This document shows positions 10,026-15,611 of a DNA stretch of 30,079 nt, piece after piece (positions within the stretch are counted from its first letter, which is position 1; every line of letters begins with the position of its first letter). The position numbers and the translations under genes were made by a program. The notes under the pieces are model-generated. The model was not told the origin of the DNA, did no database searches, and worked only from the letters and a program-made list of their open reading frames with translations. This DNA comes from a virus: positions 1-30,079 of the IMG/VR virus record IMGVR_UViG_3300006754_000089; one strand, written 5' to 3'.

Positions 10026-10311
10026 GCTCCCCACCTTTCAATGCAAGCAATGGTATAGTTATCTCGCCCTGTCTTAAGCAATCTTCACACACATTATAAA
10101 GATCTCTAGTATACTTACTTGGTTGAGCGGCATTACTAAGAAGTTTATTGAAGAACCATGGCCCATCCGAATCACATGTTACAACTCCAACATTCTGATC
10201 TGGCCACCCGCCCGCTTCTTCTGAAACAACAATGCCGCACAGAGCATTTTTACTTGGCGCGGCATTGTAGGTTTTCCCCAACCTAATGTGTAGTGTCTTA
10301 TCTTCTGTCAT
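10018..10311 (-). CDS. Hypothetical protein with paired cysteines
   Basis: A 97-residue protein of unknown family. A CEDC pair near residues 75-78 and earlier single cysteines at 25 and 46 could bind metal, but no known zinc motif is complete. No strong Shine-Dalgarno is seen; the ATG follows the stop of the preceding gene by three bases, which suggests reinitiation. It is embedded in the leftward operon between the endolysin-linked small gene and the PD-(D/E)XK gene. Confidence 0.65.
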   Translation of the reverse strand: MTEDKTLHIRLGKTYNAAPSKNALCGIVVSEEAGGWPDQNVGVVTCDSDGPWFFNKLLSNAAQPSKYTRDLYNVCEDCLRQGEITIPLLALKGGEHE

Positions 10312-10314
10312 ATG

Positions 10315-10518
10315 TTAAAAGTTGTGAGTAGTGACTTGTGGAAACCTCTGGTCTACAACATAGAACGTAGAGGGAGATATCTTATCGTCTTCATGTATCA
10401 CTGATAGGATATCATCTGCAACTTGCACCGCATAGTTCCGGGCCTTGTCCACGGAAGTTGGGTGGACATATATTTGCAGCTTTATTCCTGAGTCTTTCTT
10501 AAGGATCTTAATATCCAT
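10315..10518 (-). CDS. Hypothetical small protein overlapping the endolysin gene
   Basis: A 67-residue protein of unknown function with no predicted membrane segment. Its ATG lies 37 bases inside the 3' end of the amidase gene in another frame, and a GGAG sequence about 10 nt upstream could serve as ribosome binding site. The overlap with a lysis gene invites the idea of a lysis accessory protein, but the sequence is not holin-like: it has no hydrophobic stretch long enough to span a membrane. Confidence 0.6.
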   Translation of the reverse strand: MDIKILKKDSGIKLQIYVHPTSVDKARNYAVQVADDILSVIHEDDKISPSTFYVVDQRFPQVTTHNF

Positions 10519-11123
10519 GAGATTATTGCTCCAATGGATGATGAGCTATCCCCCTTGTCGGCACCCGATGGGGTGTTCTTGGGTGATTCGACAACTGGCA
10601 TTACCTCATTCGGTGGTTGTATTATGTATGGTCCAATGCGAGACAGGTCTGGCACATTGGAGTCTTCCGCATGCGCTCTTATCAAGCTCCAATTGAATGA
10701 TGGTCCGGGGTCTATCTTTCGTCCCGGACTTATCTGCTCATGTCCCAATACATACTTGATCCCGATTCCCCTATATATCGTTCCCAGTAATCCCGTTAAA
10801 GATTTATACTGATTGTCAGTGAATCCAGAGTGATAGGTACCTGCAAGCTCAATGCCAATGGAGGTTCTATTCAAACCAGACTTGCCGTTCCACTCAGACT
10901 TTCCAGCATGCCATAGTGTTGTTCCCCAATTTTCAAACTCATACACCCCACCATCTCTATCTACCACATAGTGAGATGACACTTTAGCATCTGGATTTTC
11001 AAACCAAGAGACACTTCCCTTAGCATTCATCGACCCGGTGTAGTGTATGACTACAGTGTCTATAGATGCCATCCCCCGTACCCCCTTGGACTTATTGGGG
11101 GTTTCTTTTTTTACGTTAATCAT
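10482..11123 (-). CDS. N-acetylmuramoyl-L-alanine amidase (endolysin)
   Basis: A 213-residue Amidase_2/PGRP-type enzyme, predicted to cut the amide bond between N-acetylmuramic acid and L-alanine in peptidoglycan and so lyse the host. Zinc ligands can be placed at H27 (VVIHYTG), H128 (LGHEQISPGRKIDPG) and D138. The substrate-groove segments SSHYVVDRDG, LWHAGKS and SIGIEL are present. The C-terminal 55 residues form a Pro/Ser linker and an amphipathic basic helix, with no cell-wall-binding domain and no signal peptide. The ATG at 11123 stands directly after a 13-bp palindrome whose GGAG lies 8 nt upstream; an alternative start is M18. A sigma-70-like promoter and a 10-codon leader ORF precede it. 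Confidence 0.93.
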   Translation of the reverse strand: MINVKKETPNKSKGVRGMASIDTVVIHYTGSMNAKGSVSWFENPDAKVSSHYVVDRDGGVYEFENWGTTLWHAGKSEWNGKSGLNRTSIGIELAGTYHSGFTDNQYKSLTGLLGTIYRGIGIKYVLGHEQISPGRKIDPGPSFNWSLIRAHAEDSNVPDLSRIGPYIIQPPNEVMPVVESPKNTPSGADKGDSSSSIGAIISWILRSLRKTQE

Positions 11124-11152
11124 TCTCCGGACTCCGGAATTTTACTAAACAT
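11120..11152 (-). CDS. Possible 10-residue leader peptide upstream of the endolysin
   Basis: ATG with GAGGAG six bases upstream, followed by nine codons and TGA (MFSKIPESGE). The stop overlaps the amidase start as ATGA, and codons 6-9 are supplied by the 13-bp palindrome at 11126-11138. The promoter lies just upstream, so the transcript would start close to this Shine-Dalgarno. It could be a coupling leader that sets endolysin translation. Very short; coding is unproven. Confidence 0.4.
   Translation of the reverse strand: MFSKIPESGE
11126..11138. repeat. Dispersed palindrome TCCGGA-C-TCCGGA, copy 1
   Basis: Perfect 13-bp odd palindrome immediately upstream of the amidase ATG. It supplies a GGAG at Shine-Dalgarno distance and four codons of the leader ORF. 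Leftmost copy of the family. Confidence 0.9.
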
Positions 11153-11168
11153 TTGTGTCTCCTCAAAG

Positions 11169-11198
11169 AATATAACAAAGAGTTGGTATTTATGTCAA
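11169..11198 (-). promoter_or_regulatory. Sigma-70-like promoter for the endolysin block
   Basis: On the minus strand TTGACA (11193-11198) and TATATT (11169-11174) are 18 bp apart; shifting the -10 by one gives TTATAT at 17 bp. The predicted start falls close to the GAGGAG of the leader ORF, so the leader would be very short. Confidence 0.7.
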
Positions 11199-11213
11199 GT
11201 GATAAGAAGCTAG

Positions 11214-11426
11214 GTAGTGAAGGGTCACTCTCCAGTCTCCCAACAAGAGGCATCAGAGACTCCCCAGTGTCTGATATGCTATGGGTCTATTAGTTCTTAC
11301 GGGGCAAAGAGGGGGCGATCCCCCCTTCAACATATTGTGATGCCCATTGTAAGTTCCCTTAAGACCAGAAGATCATTGTCCCGTTTAAAATAAATCACTT
11401 CCGCTCACAACAAGACCCTTCACTAC
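11214..11426. ncRNA. Candidate structured RNA element closed by a 13-bp inverted repeat
   Basis: This is most of the roughly 310-bp gap between the endolysin leader and the gene at 11435. A perfect 13-bp inverted repeat (GTAGTGAAGGGTC at 11214-11226, its complement at 11414-11426) closes about 187 nt. Inside are further stems, including ATCAGA/TCTGAT around 11255-11277 and GGGGG-CGAT-CCCCC near 11311-11326. No reading frame is convincing. Strand and function are not known; leftward transcription from the upstream operon would read through it. It matches no RNA family I can name from sequence alone. Confidence 0.45.
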
Positions 11427-11434
11427 TAAAGCTT

Positions 11435-11680
11435 CTATTTCTGTGGTACTTGATATAGTATATTACGATGCTTGAATATTGATATTGCCACTACCTTGTG
11501 GTAGCTGTCATCGTCATGGGCTTCCCACCTATTATTGAATCCACCCACAATGAAAGGATCATCAATGTCCATAGACTTGTCGGACATCTCCTCATAGATG
11601 GTTGTCCCACACTCTTGGCACCACCACTTCCTATATATACTACCCGGAAGAAGCTGAAATGTTTCTTCAATATCACTCAT
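11435..11680 (-). CDS. Hypothetical protein with one CxxC motif
   Basis: An 81-residue acidic protein. WWCQECGTT (residues about 19-27) looks like half of a zinc ribbon; the second cysteine pair is missing, so the fold is uncertain. The start overlaps the preceding gene by 8 bases (ATGAGTGA), showing translational coupling. It is the last gene before the structured gap at 11214-11426. Confidence 0.7.
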   Translation of the reverse strand: MSDIEETFQLLPGSIYRKWWCQECGTTIYEEMSDKSMDIDDPFIVGGFNNRWEAHDDDSYHKVVAISIFKHRNILYQVPQK

Positions 11681-12197
11681 ACTCTATCTCCGGTTGATTT
11701 ATATCGTACTCTTTTATGACTGACTCAACAAATTGAACCCTTGTTGGGGTAGACCACCCCCAATACCTATCCTTCTTATTGTCATACATCATATGGTGCT
11801 CTGTAAGCTTTGCTTTAAGCTTCTTGGCTTGATCTGCATTAAGATAAAGCTGAACCTTTCGTAAAAAAGAAGGTGGGTGAATGTGGTTTGCATACTCCTT
11901 TGTCGAAGTAGCATCTCCGATCACACCAGACATCAGCCTTTGGCGAAGAACATCAGAGACTAGAGCTATCTGATATCCAAGGTCCATCGCATGCTCTGAG
12001 GCAGCTAGTCGAGCAAGGCATGCGAGTGCCCATAGAGTTGTTGTATCGCCGGAGTCTTCCTTGACTGCCTTTGCTAGTTCTGGGACAGTTTTATGTAGAG
12101 AGGCGAGTACCTCTTCTCTTCTGATCTGAGATGGATCTTCCTCGTAGTCTGGCCTATCAAGATCCTCCCATTCAGAGGGATCTATATACTCAGTCAT
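11673..12197 (-). CDS. Hypothetical helical protein
   Basis: A 174-residue, mostly helical protein of unknown family. An acidic N-terminus of about 30 residues is followed by an Ala/Leu-rich helical core and a Lys-rich segment. No catalytic motif is visible. Its ATG shares one base with the stop of the preceding gene (TAATG), and its end overlaps the next gene, so it belongs to a tightly coupled set of four genes at 12743-11435. Confidence 0.75.
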   Translation of the reverse strand: MTEYIDPSEWEDLDRPDYEEDPSQIRREEVLASLHKTVPELAKAVKEDSGDTTTLWALACLARLAASEHAMDLGYQIALVSDVLRQRLMSGVIGDATSTKEYANHIHPPSFLRKVQLYLNADQAKKLKAKLTEHHMMYDNKKDRYWGWSTPTRVQFVESVIKEYDINQPEIEYE

Positions 12198-12442
12198 TAG
12201 TTTAGAGAATTAGGTAGTATTCGGCTCTTGCGGTAGCCGTAGGTGGTAGCCCCCGACACATCACTCTCTATTATTTCTCTAGGATCTTTGCTCAGCCTAA
12301 AGTAGAACTTGCCTGTCTTCTTAGATTGGAAGACGGTAACAGAATCTTTCATCCAAGTCCCCACTTTAAGCGCCACAGCAGCACACTTGTCGTAGTCATC
12401 TGCTATGGTAATATCATCCTTCCTGCTATAAGACCGTGTCAT
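12197..12442 (-). CDS. Hypothetical small protein
   Basis: An 81-residue protein of unknown family, basic at the N-terminus. The ATG at 12442 is chosen over a longer open frame because AAAGGGG stands about 6 nt upstream and because the preceding gene stops two bases before it. The central part (VTVFQSKKTGKFYFRLS) looks like a beta-hairpin with aromatic residues. No known motif. Confidence 0.75.
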   Translation of the reverse strand: MTRSYSRKDDITIADDYDKCAAVALKVGTWMKDSVTVFQSKKTGKFYFRLSKDPREIIESDVSGATTYGYRKSRILPNSLN

Positions 12443-12443
12443 G

Positions 12444-12743
12444 TTATCCCCTTTTTGATTGTTGATCTTTGAACCTCTTTGACACCTTGAGATCCCGATG
12501 ATGCCTCCAGTTATAGGAACTCTTCCTATACTTTTCTCCCTCAACAACTTCCTTATTGGCAAAGACAATGTCTTCTTCTGGGGTTGGACCTATGAGTATT
12601 GTCTCGCAGTCCTTACGGGCCAAGTCATGCAGCATGCCATGCCTAGTCTTGGTGCCAACTACATCATCGATGTGGAATTGATCTAGGCCTTGGTCCTGTA
12701 GTATGTCTCGCATCTCCTTACTATTGGCTACTATGTGTCTCAT
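12444..12743 (-). CDS. Hypothetical protein
   Basis: A 99-residue protein of unknown family with an acidic middle and a basic C-terminus. It is the first gene after the long structured gap at 12744-13221. No good Shine-Dalgarno precedes the ATG; the upstream bases belong to one of two direct repeats (12746-12759 and 12839-12853), so start selection may depend on RNA structure in this leader. Confidence 0.65.
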   Translation of the reverse strand: MRHIVANSKEMRDILQDQGLDQFHIDDVVGTKTRHGMLHDLARKDCETILIGPTPEEDIVFANKEVVEGEKYRKSSYNWRHHRDLKVSKRFKDQQSKRG

Positions 12744-12745
12744 TT

Positions 12746-12853
12746 AATTACGCTTTCGGTTTAGATCCTGAGCTTTAGGCACAGGGCGACTAACCCCCAC
12801 ACCCCAGAAAACTGAGATGTGTGGTTAGTCCCTGTGCCAATTACGCTTTTCGG
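12746..12853. repeat. Direct repeat flanking a hairpin (AATTACGCTTT(T)CGG)
   Basis: AATTACGCTTTCGG at 12746-12759 recurs as AATTACGCTTTTCGG at 12839-12853, bracketing the hairpin at 12778-12838. The arrangement suggests a duplicated or inserted unit of about 93 bp. Confidence 0.6.
12778..12838. other. Strong 61-nt hairpin
   Basis: GGCACAGGG-cg-ACTAACC pairs with GGTTAGT-CCCTGTGCC: 9 and 7 bp separated by a two-base bulge, with a possible extension through CACA/TGTG. There is no U-run on either side, so it is not a standard intrinsic terminator. Confidence 0.7.
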
Positions 12854-13174
12854 ATGAGTCCATCGCGTCAGCACACCCTACACAGATATGGTGGAGGGCT
12901 TGCGCTCTACTTTAAGATCCTCATATCGGACCTCGCTTCCACCCTCAGCGCCTTGGGCCGGGTTGCCGCATGAGGAAGCACCCCCGTAGTTGCGGCTTGA
13001 ACTGCTGCTCCCCTCGCTACCGTTTTAAACCGTCCAAGGGGGACAGAAAAGCCCCGACTCTCCGGGCAAGAGAACCGTTGTCCATGGTTGGACATTTGGT
13101 TCGGAGGTCGAGGCTTTACTGGTGTACCCTATTGCTATCTGAATCTTGCCAGTCCAGACATAGGGTCAATTGTT

Positions 13175-13205
13175 GTTTAGGGAATATAGTGATGTCTCCC
13201 TAAAC
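13175..13205. other. 9-bp stem with 13-nt loop
   Basis: GTTTAGGGA (13175-13183) pairs perfectly with TCCCTAAAC (13197-13205). It sits 17 bases beyond the stop of the SWIM gene on the leftward strand. No U-run follows in that direction, so termination is possible but not supported by a standard signal. Confidence 0.5.
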
Positions 13206-13221
13206 GCGCAACACTTGTTTT

Positions 13222-13452
13222 TTATCGCCCTAGATGGGCCAGTGTAAATGCGGTTACCTCCCTCCGGATGTGCTTGCAGTGGTGGATGGGATTGTCATGG
13301 CTCCGGAAAAAGAAATCTGAGCATGTGCATTTCCAATCCCCTACTTCATTATTCTCACTGGGCCAACGAGCTACGAGGTATTCTCCAACCCCACTAGATG
13401 ACGGGACATGCTTGGAGTAATACTTATTGGGGTTGATCTTGGTGAGCGTCAT
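13222..13452 (-). CDS. SWIM-type zinc-finger small protein
   Basis: A 76-residue protein with WKCTCSDF (C42, C44) and HHCKH (C59, H61), matching the CxCx(n)CxH pattern of SWIM zinc domains, which bind nucleic acid or mediate protein contacts. Length is close to the bare domain. AAGGAG stands about 8 nt before the ATG. It is the third gene after the Rad52-like gene and the XRE gene, so a role in recombination or its control is plausible; SWIM proteins elsewhere partner recombination factors. Function here is inferred. Confidence 0.75.
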   Translation of the reverse strand: MTLTKINPNKYYSKHVPSSSGVGEYLVARWPSENNEVGDWKCTCSDFFFRSHDNPIHHCKHIRREVTAFTLAHLGR

Positions 13453-13479
13453 GGTAACTCTCCTTGGTTGTGTGTGATA

Positions 13480-13695
13480 CTACTCGTTAATACGGTGGAC
13501 TAATATCTCTCCCGGCTGGCATCGTAGTGCGGTGCATACCTTGTCGAGAGTTGATACTCCGAATTTCTTTGACCCATTCAGCACCCTACATATGTGACTG
13601 TGGTCAACGCCAGACATCTTAGACAGTGTTATCTTGTTGGGTATAGACCTGTATTCCATGAGGTACTCTACCCTACTGCGATCAATCACTAGCAT
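13480..13695 (-). CDS. XRE-family (Cro/CI-type) helix-turn-helix regulator
   Basis: A 71-residue single-domain protein. Residues about 22-60 (KITLSKMSGVDHSHICRVLNG, then the TLDKVCTALRCQPGEIL helix) match the HTH_3/HTH_26 repressor fold. Its ATG lies inside the end of the Rad52-like gene (14-base overlap) with AGGGG 7 nt upstream. The C-terminal helix with CQPGEI closely resembles that of the divergent HTH protein at 14728-14937 (CQPGDI), so the two are probably paralogues. It may act on the divergent promoters at 14513-14590. Confidence 0.85.
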   Translation of the reverse strand: MLVIDRSRVEYLMEYRSIPNKITLSKMSGVDHSHICRVLNGSKKFGVSTLDKVCTALRCQPGEILVHRINE

Positions 13696-14464
13696 CTGAT
13701 AACCCCTTTTCTAGTTTGATTATGTGCTCCAACACTTTGGGAACATTCTCATCCTTAAGGACACTAAAGTCTATGAACCCCTTTGGCTTGTGCTCTATGT
13801 CCCAGTATTCACATAGCCCCTCAATCCTATGCTCCGCTCCATCCCCATACTGCTTACGGATAGACAAGAGTATGGCAACGATCTGCTTTTGCATATCCTC
13901 AGTGGAGGAGTCCCAATTCGGCAAATGAGGACTTGGAGATTGGGAAGCTTTTGGCGTTGCACTTACTGCCTTATCCTCAGTAGATACAGGAAGCGCCCAA
14001 GTGGGTAGGGATGGTGGATTAATAATGTATCCCCTGTCATTGAGTTCAGCCCACTTGGATGGCAGTCTATAAAGGTACCTGCCTACGCCAAACTTAACAG
14101 CGCAACGCTTGAATGCATCCGACAGTGCTCCCTTCTCTCCCTCAACATCAGTAGCACCAGCCCCATCAGACTTGGAAACACCCGGACCATATTCCCAGTC
14201 AAGTCGTATGCTGATGGTGCATACAGTAACTCCATTGACCTCGCAGTATGTGTCGGACCAGTTCTGTGGACCAACCACCGCATCCAAGCGATCCATGACA
14301 TCTCTCGCATCAAGGTATGCTAAAGCCATGCCCTTCTTCTTGTCCTTGGTGGTCGCGCCAACCCTCCAGTGGATCTGGTCAGCGGGGAACGGTTCCTTAA
14401 GTCCATCGTGCAGTGCCGCCCACTCCTCTTTATGCATTGGGGATTGCTCTACTTGATCGTCCAT
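13682..14464 (-). CDS. Rad52/Rad22-family single-strand annealing protein
   Basis: A 260-residue protein. Residues about 20-140 carry the Rad52/Rad22 core: HWRVG near 32-36, AYLDARDVMDRLDAVVGPQNW, the beta-hairpin region VTVCTISIRL and the hallmark EGEKGALSDAFKRCAVKFG followed by VGRYLYRLP. Phage homologues anneal complementary single strands and drive recombination-dependent replication. After residue 150 the chain is Pro/Ser-rich and then helical, probably for ring contacts or SSB binding. The gene is first in an operon with XRE and SWIM proteins, behind a sigma-70-like promoter; an SSB is encoded at 25210. Confidence 0.9.
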   Translation of the reverse strand: MDDQVEQSPMHKEEWAALHDGLKEPFPADQIHWRVGATTKDKKKGMALAYLDARDVMDRLDAVVGPQNWSDTYCEVNGVTVCTISIRLDWEYGPGVSKSDGAGATDVEGEKGALSDAFKRCAVKFGVGRYLYRLPSKWAELNDRGYIINPPSLPTWALPVSTEDKAVSATPKASQSPSPHLPNWDSSTEDMQKQIVAILLSIRKQYGDGAEHRIEGLCEYWDIEHKPKGFIDFSVLKDENVPKVLEHIIKLEKGLSDASD

Positions 14465-14512
14465 TGCTTGGGTCTCCTATCGATGTGGTTGATGGTATCC
14501 TTTACTCCTACT

Positions 14513-14541
14513 AATATACGAACTATGGTACACTCTGTCAA
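14513..14541 (-). promoter_or_regulatory. Sigma-70-like promoter for the Rad52-XRE-SWIM operon, with operator-like motif
   Basis: Minus strand TTGACA (14536-14541), 17-bp spacer, TATATT (14513-14518). The spacer contains GTGTACCAT (complement of 14525-14533), which also occurs twice, inverted, at 24198-24238. A repressor bound there would block polymerase. Confidence 0.75.
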
Positions 14542-14561
14542 TGCCAAATATATTCCTCCAC

Positions 14562-14590
14562 TTGCAGTGAGATTTTAGTATCCCTATATT
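14562..14590 (+). promoter_or_regulatory. Sigma-70-like promoter for the divergent HTH gene
   Basis: TTGCAG (14562-14567), 17-bp spacer, TATATT (14585-14590), facing away from the Rad52 promoter with 20 bp between the two -35 boxes. The leader would be about 130 nt long and contain the 14625-14701 stem-loop. Confidence 0.55.
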
Positions 14591-14624
14591 AATACATGAG
14601 ACTTGTCATGGGGTCTCTCCTTTC

Positions 14625-14701
14625 GATAAGAACGATGCCCCAATGAGACCCGGTGCTCACCTTCAACCGGCCATCGGTTCTCAGTGGGCATCGTTCCTAT
14701 C
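14625..14701. other. Long stem-loop in the HTH gene leader
   Basis: GATAAGAACGATGCCC (14625-14640) pairs with GGGCATCGTTCCTATC (14686-14701): 16 bp with one mismatch. An inner TGAGA/TCTCA stem continues it. The arms end 26 bases before the HTH start codon. It may be an attenuator, a protein-binding RNA or a palindromic DNA site. No U-run for a terminator. Confidence 0.6.
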
Positions 14702-14727
14702 ATTTAACCACAACAGCAAAGCGCATA

Positions 14728-14937
14728 ATGATAATAGTTTGTCACGTTGACTCTCTGCTAAAGGATCGTGGGTATAGGTCCAGAAGGCAGCTAGCCTTGG
14801 AGGTTGGTATGTCTCCTTGGGCATTGGGCTTTCTTGCGAGGAACAAATACAAGGCAGTCAGCTTTAAGACCGTCAAGAAATTATGTGCCGCATTAGATTG
14901 CCAGCCCGGAGACATCTTCACTCTCCAAGAGACTTGA
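14728..14937 (+). CDS. XRE-like helix-turn-helix regulator, divergent
   Basis: A 69-residue single-domain protein. The HTH covers residues about 17-55 (SRRQLALEVGMSPWALGFLAR, then FKTVKKLCAALDCQPGDIF). It resembles the XRE protein at 13480-13695 in its last helix. The ATG at 14728 is chosen over a GTG at 14653, which lies inside the leader stem-loop; no strong Shine-Dalgarno is seen. It is the only rightward gene within the leftward block and its last 20 bases overlap the end of the gene at 14918. A Cro- or CI-like role at the divergent promoters is inferred. Confidence 0.75.
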   Translation: MIIVCHVDSLLKDRGYRSRRQLALEVGMSPWALGFLARNKYKAVSFKTVKKLCAALDCQPGDIFTLQET

Positions 14938-15112
14938 AAATACTTTCCATCTTGTGCTTCCTTACTGATTCCTTGCACTGAGTGCATCCATCTGGATCAC
15001 AGAATGGTAGCGAGGGCACCTTGCATGGTCGTGTAAACAGGTTTCTAGTCTTGGCCTTGGCCTCGCAGGTAGCGATGCCAGCAAAGACATCCTCTCTATC
15101 TTGCCTTATCAT
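14918..15112 (-). CDS. Cys-rich hypothetical small protein
   Basis: A 64-residue protein with cysteines at positions 16, 30, 38, 43 and 46; the CDPDGCTQC cluster suggests metal binding. Its ATG overlaps the preceding stop as ATGA with AAGGA 6 nt upstream. It is the last gene of the MoxR-VWA operon and converges with the HTH gene at 14728, sharing 20 bases with it. Family unknown. Confidence 0.65.
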   Translation of the reverse strand: MIRQDREDVFAGIATCEAKAKTRNLFTRPCKVPSLPFCDPDGCTQCKESVRKHKMESIFKSLGE

Positions 15113-15609
15113 TTTGAATCCTTAAAAGATGAGGGCACATAGCCATCACCTCCCAATCGCATTGGCTTTCCTACTAGCCTCTTGCAATACTTCCTCACGG
15201 TTTCATAGGTAATGTCGTAGTTCTCAGCAATCTTCCTGAGCGACTGACCTGACTTAAACTTGTCGAGTATCTCGTAGTATTCAGCTTCCGTTACCTTGGC
15301 TATTCTGCCCAAGTTTCGATTGCCCCTGCCACGGTGCGAGAGATTGTCACACTTGGCTGGCTCTACATGGCTATAGGTTATTCCCTTCGCAATCTTGCTG
15401 ATCGTTTGATCTGAGCAACCATAATGACTGGCGATGTCGCAGTAATATGCACCATCATTTACCGACAATCTTATGCTCACAACTTCTTGATCAGTGAACT
15501 GACTAAGCTTATACTTCTTCCCCTTATTGCCGTGGACTTTCAACCCCAGTGAAAGGAAGCTTGTCTTTTTTACTGCGTTCATAGTGGGTTCTTCGATTCG
15601 CTCAATCAT
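15109..15609 (-). CDS. DNA-binding protein with two helix-turn-helix segments
   Basis: A 166-residue protein. One HTH lies around residues 38-75 (FTDQEVVSIRLSVNDGAYYC, then CSDQTISKIAKG) and a second around 105-140 (SGQSLRKIAENYDITYETVRKY), both of the resolvase/homeodomain-like type seen in phage regulators and small homing-element proteins. The second of two ATGs (15609) is chosen because GGAG lies 8 nt upstream; the first would be only two bases away. It directly follows the VWA gene and overlaps the next gene as ATGA. Likely a regulator of phage or host promoters, target unknown. Confidence 0.75.
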   Translation of the reverse strand: MIERIEEPTMNAVKKTSFLSLGLKVHGNKGKKYKLSQFTDQEVVSIRLSVNDGAYYCDIASHYGCSDQTISKIAKGITYSHVEPAKCDNLSHRGRGNRNLGRIAKVTEAEYYEILDKFKSGQSLRKIAENYDITYETVRKYCKRLVGKPMRLGGDGYVPSSFKDSK

Positions 15610-15611
15610 CT

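Larger units (their letters stand above)
12744..13221. other. Gene-free, strongly structured gap of about 480 bp
   Basis: No reading frame here has a believable protein or ribosome binding site. The stretch is G+C-richer than its surroundings and full of inverted repeats: a long hairpin at 12778-12838, GCCGCA/TGCGGC at about 12964-12997, a nested hairpin at about 13049-13118 (AAAGCC...GGCTTT outside, GAACC/GGTTC and GTCCA/TGGAC inside) and a 9-bp stem at 13175-13205. I found no tRNA cloverleaf. It may encode a structured RNA or be a long regulatory leader for the gene at 12743. Confidence 0.5.
14465..14727. other. Divergent regulatory gap
   Basis: No gene. It holds two back-to-back promoters (leftward 14513-14541, rightward 14562-14590), the 9-bp motif ATGGTACAC inside the leftward promoter spacer, and a long stem-loop (14625-14701) in the rightward leader. 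The layout resembles a CI/Cro-type switch between the Rad52-XRE operon and the divergent HTH gene. Confidence 0.6.

Noticed and set aside
11214-11426. A retron or group I intron in the 213-nt element
   Set aside because: A closing stem resembles retron RNA, but no reverse transcriptase gene exists in the window, and group I core sequences were not found.
12844-13130. A tRNA gene in the structured gap
   Set aside because: A GTTCAAGC T-loop-like string is present on the minus strand, but the bases around it do not form the 5-bp T stem, and no acceptor or anticodon arm fits.
12970-13203. An open frame of 77 codons on the plus strand in the structured gap
   Set aside because: No ribosome binding site, a composition rich in Cys, Arg and Ser with no recognisable pattern, and complete overlap with strong hairpins.
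14653-14727. N-terminal extension of the divergent HTH protein from a GTG at 14653
   Set aside because: The added residues fall inside the 14625-14701 stem-loop and do not resemble the HTH family; the ATG at 14728 gives a normal single-domain protein.
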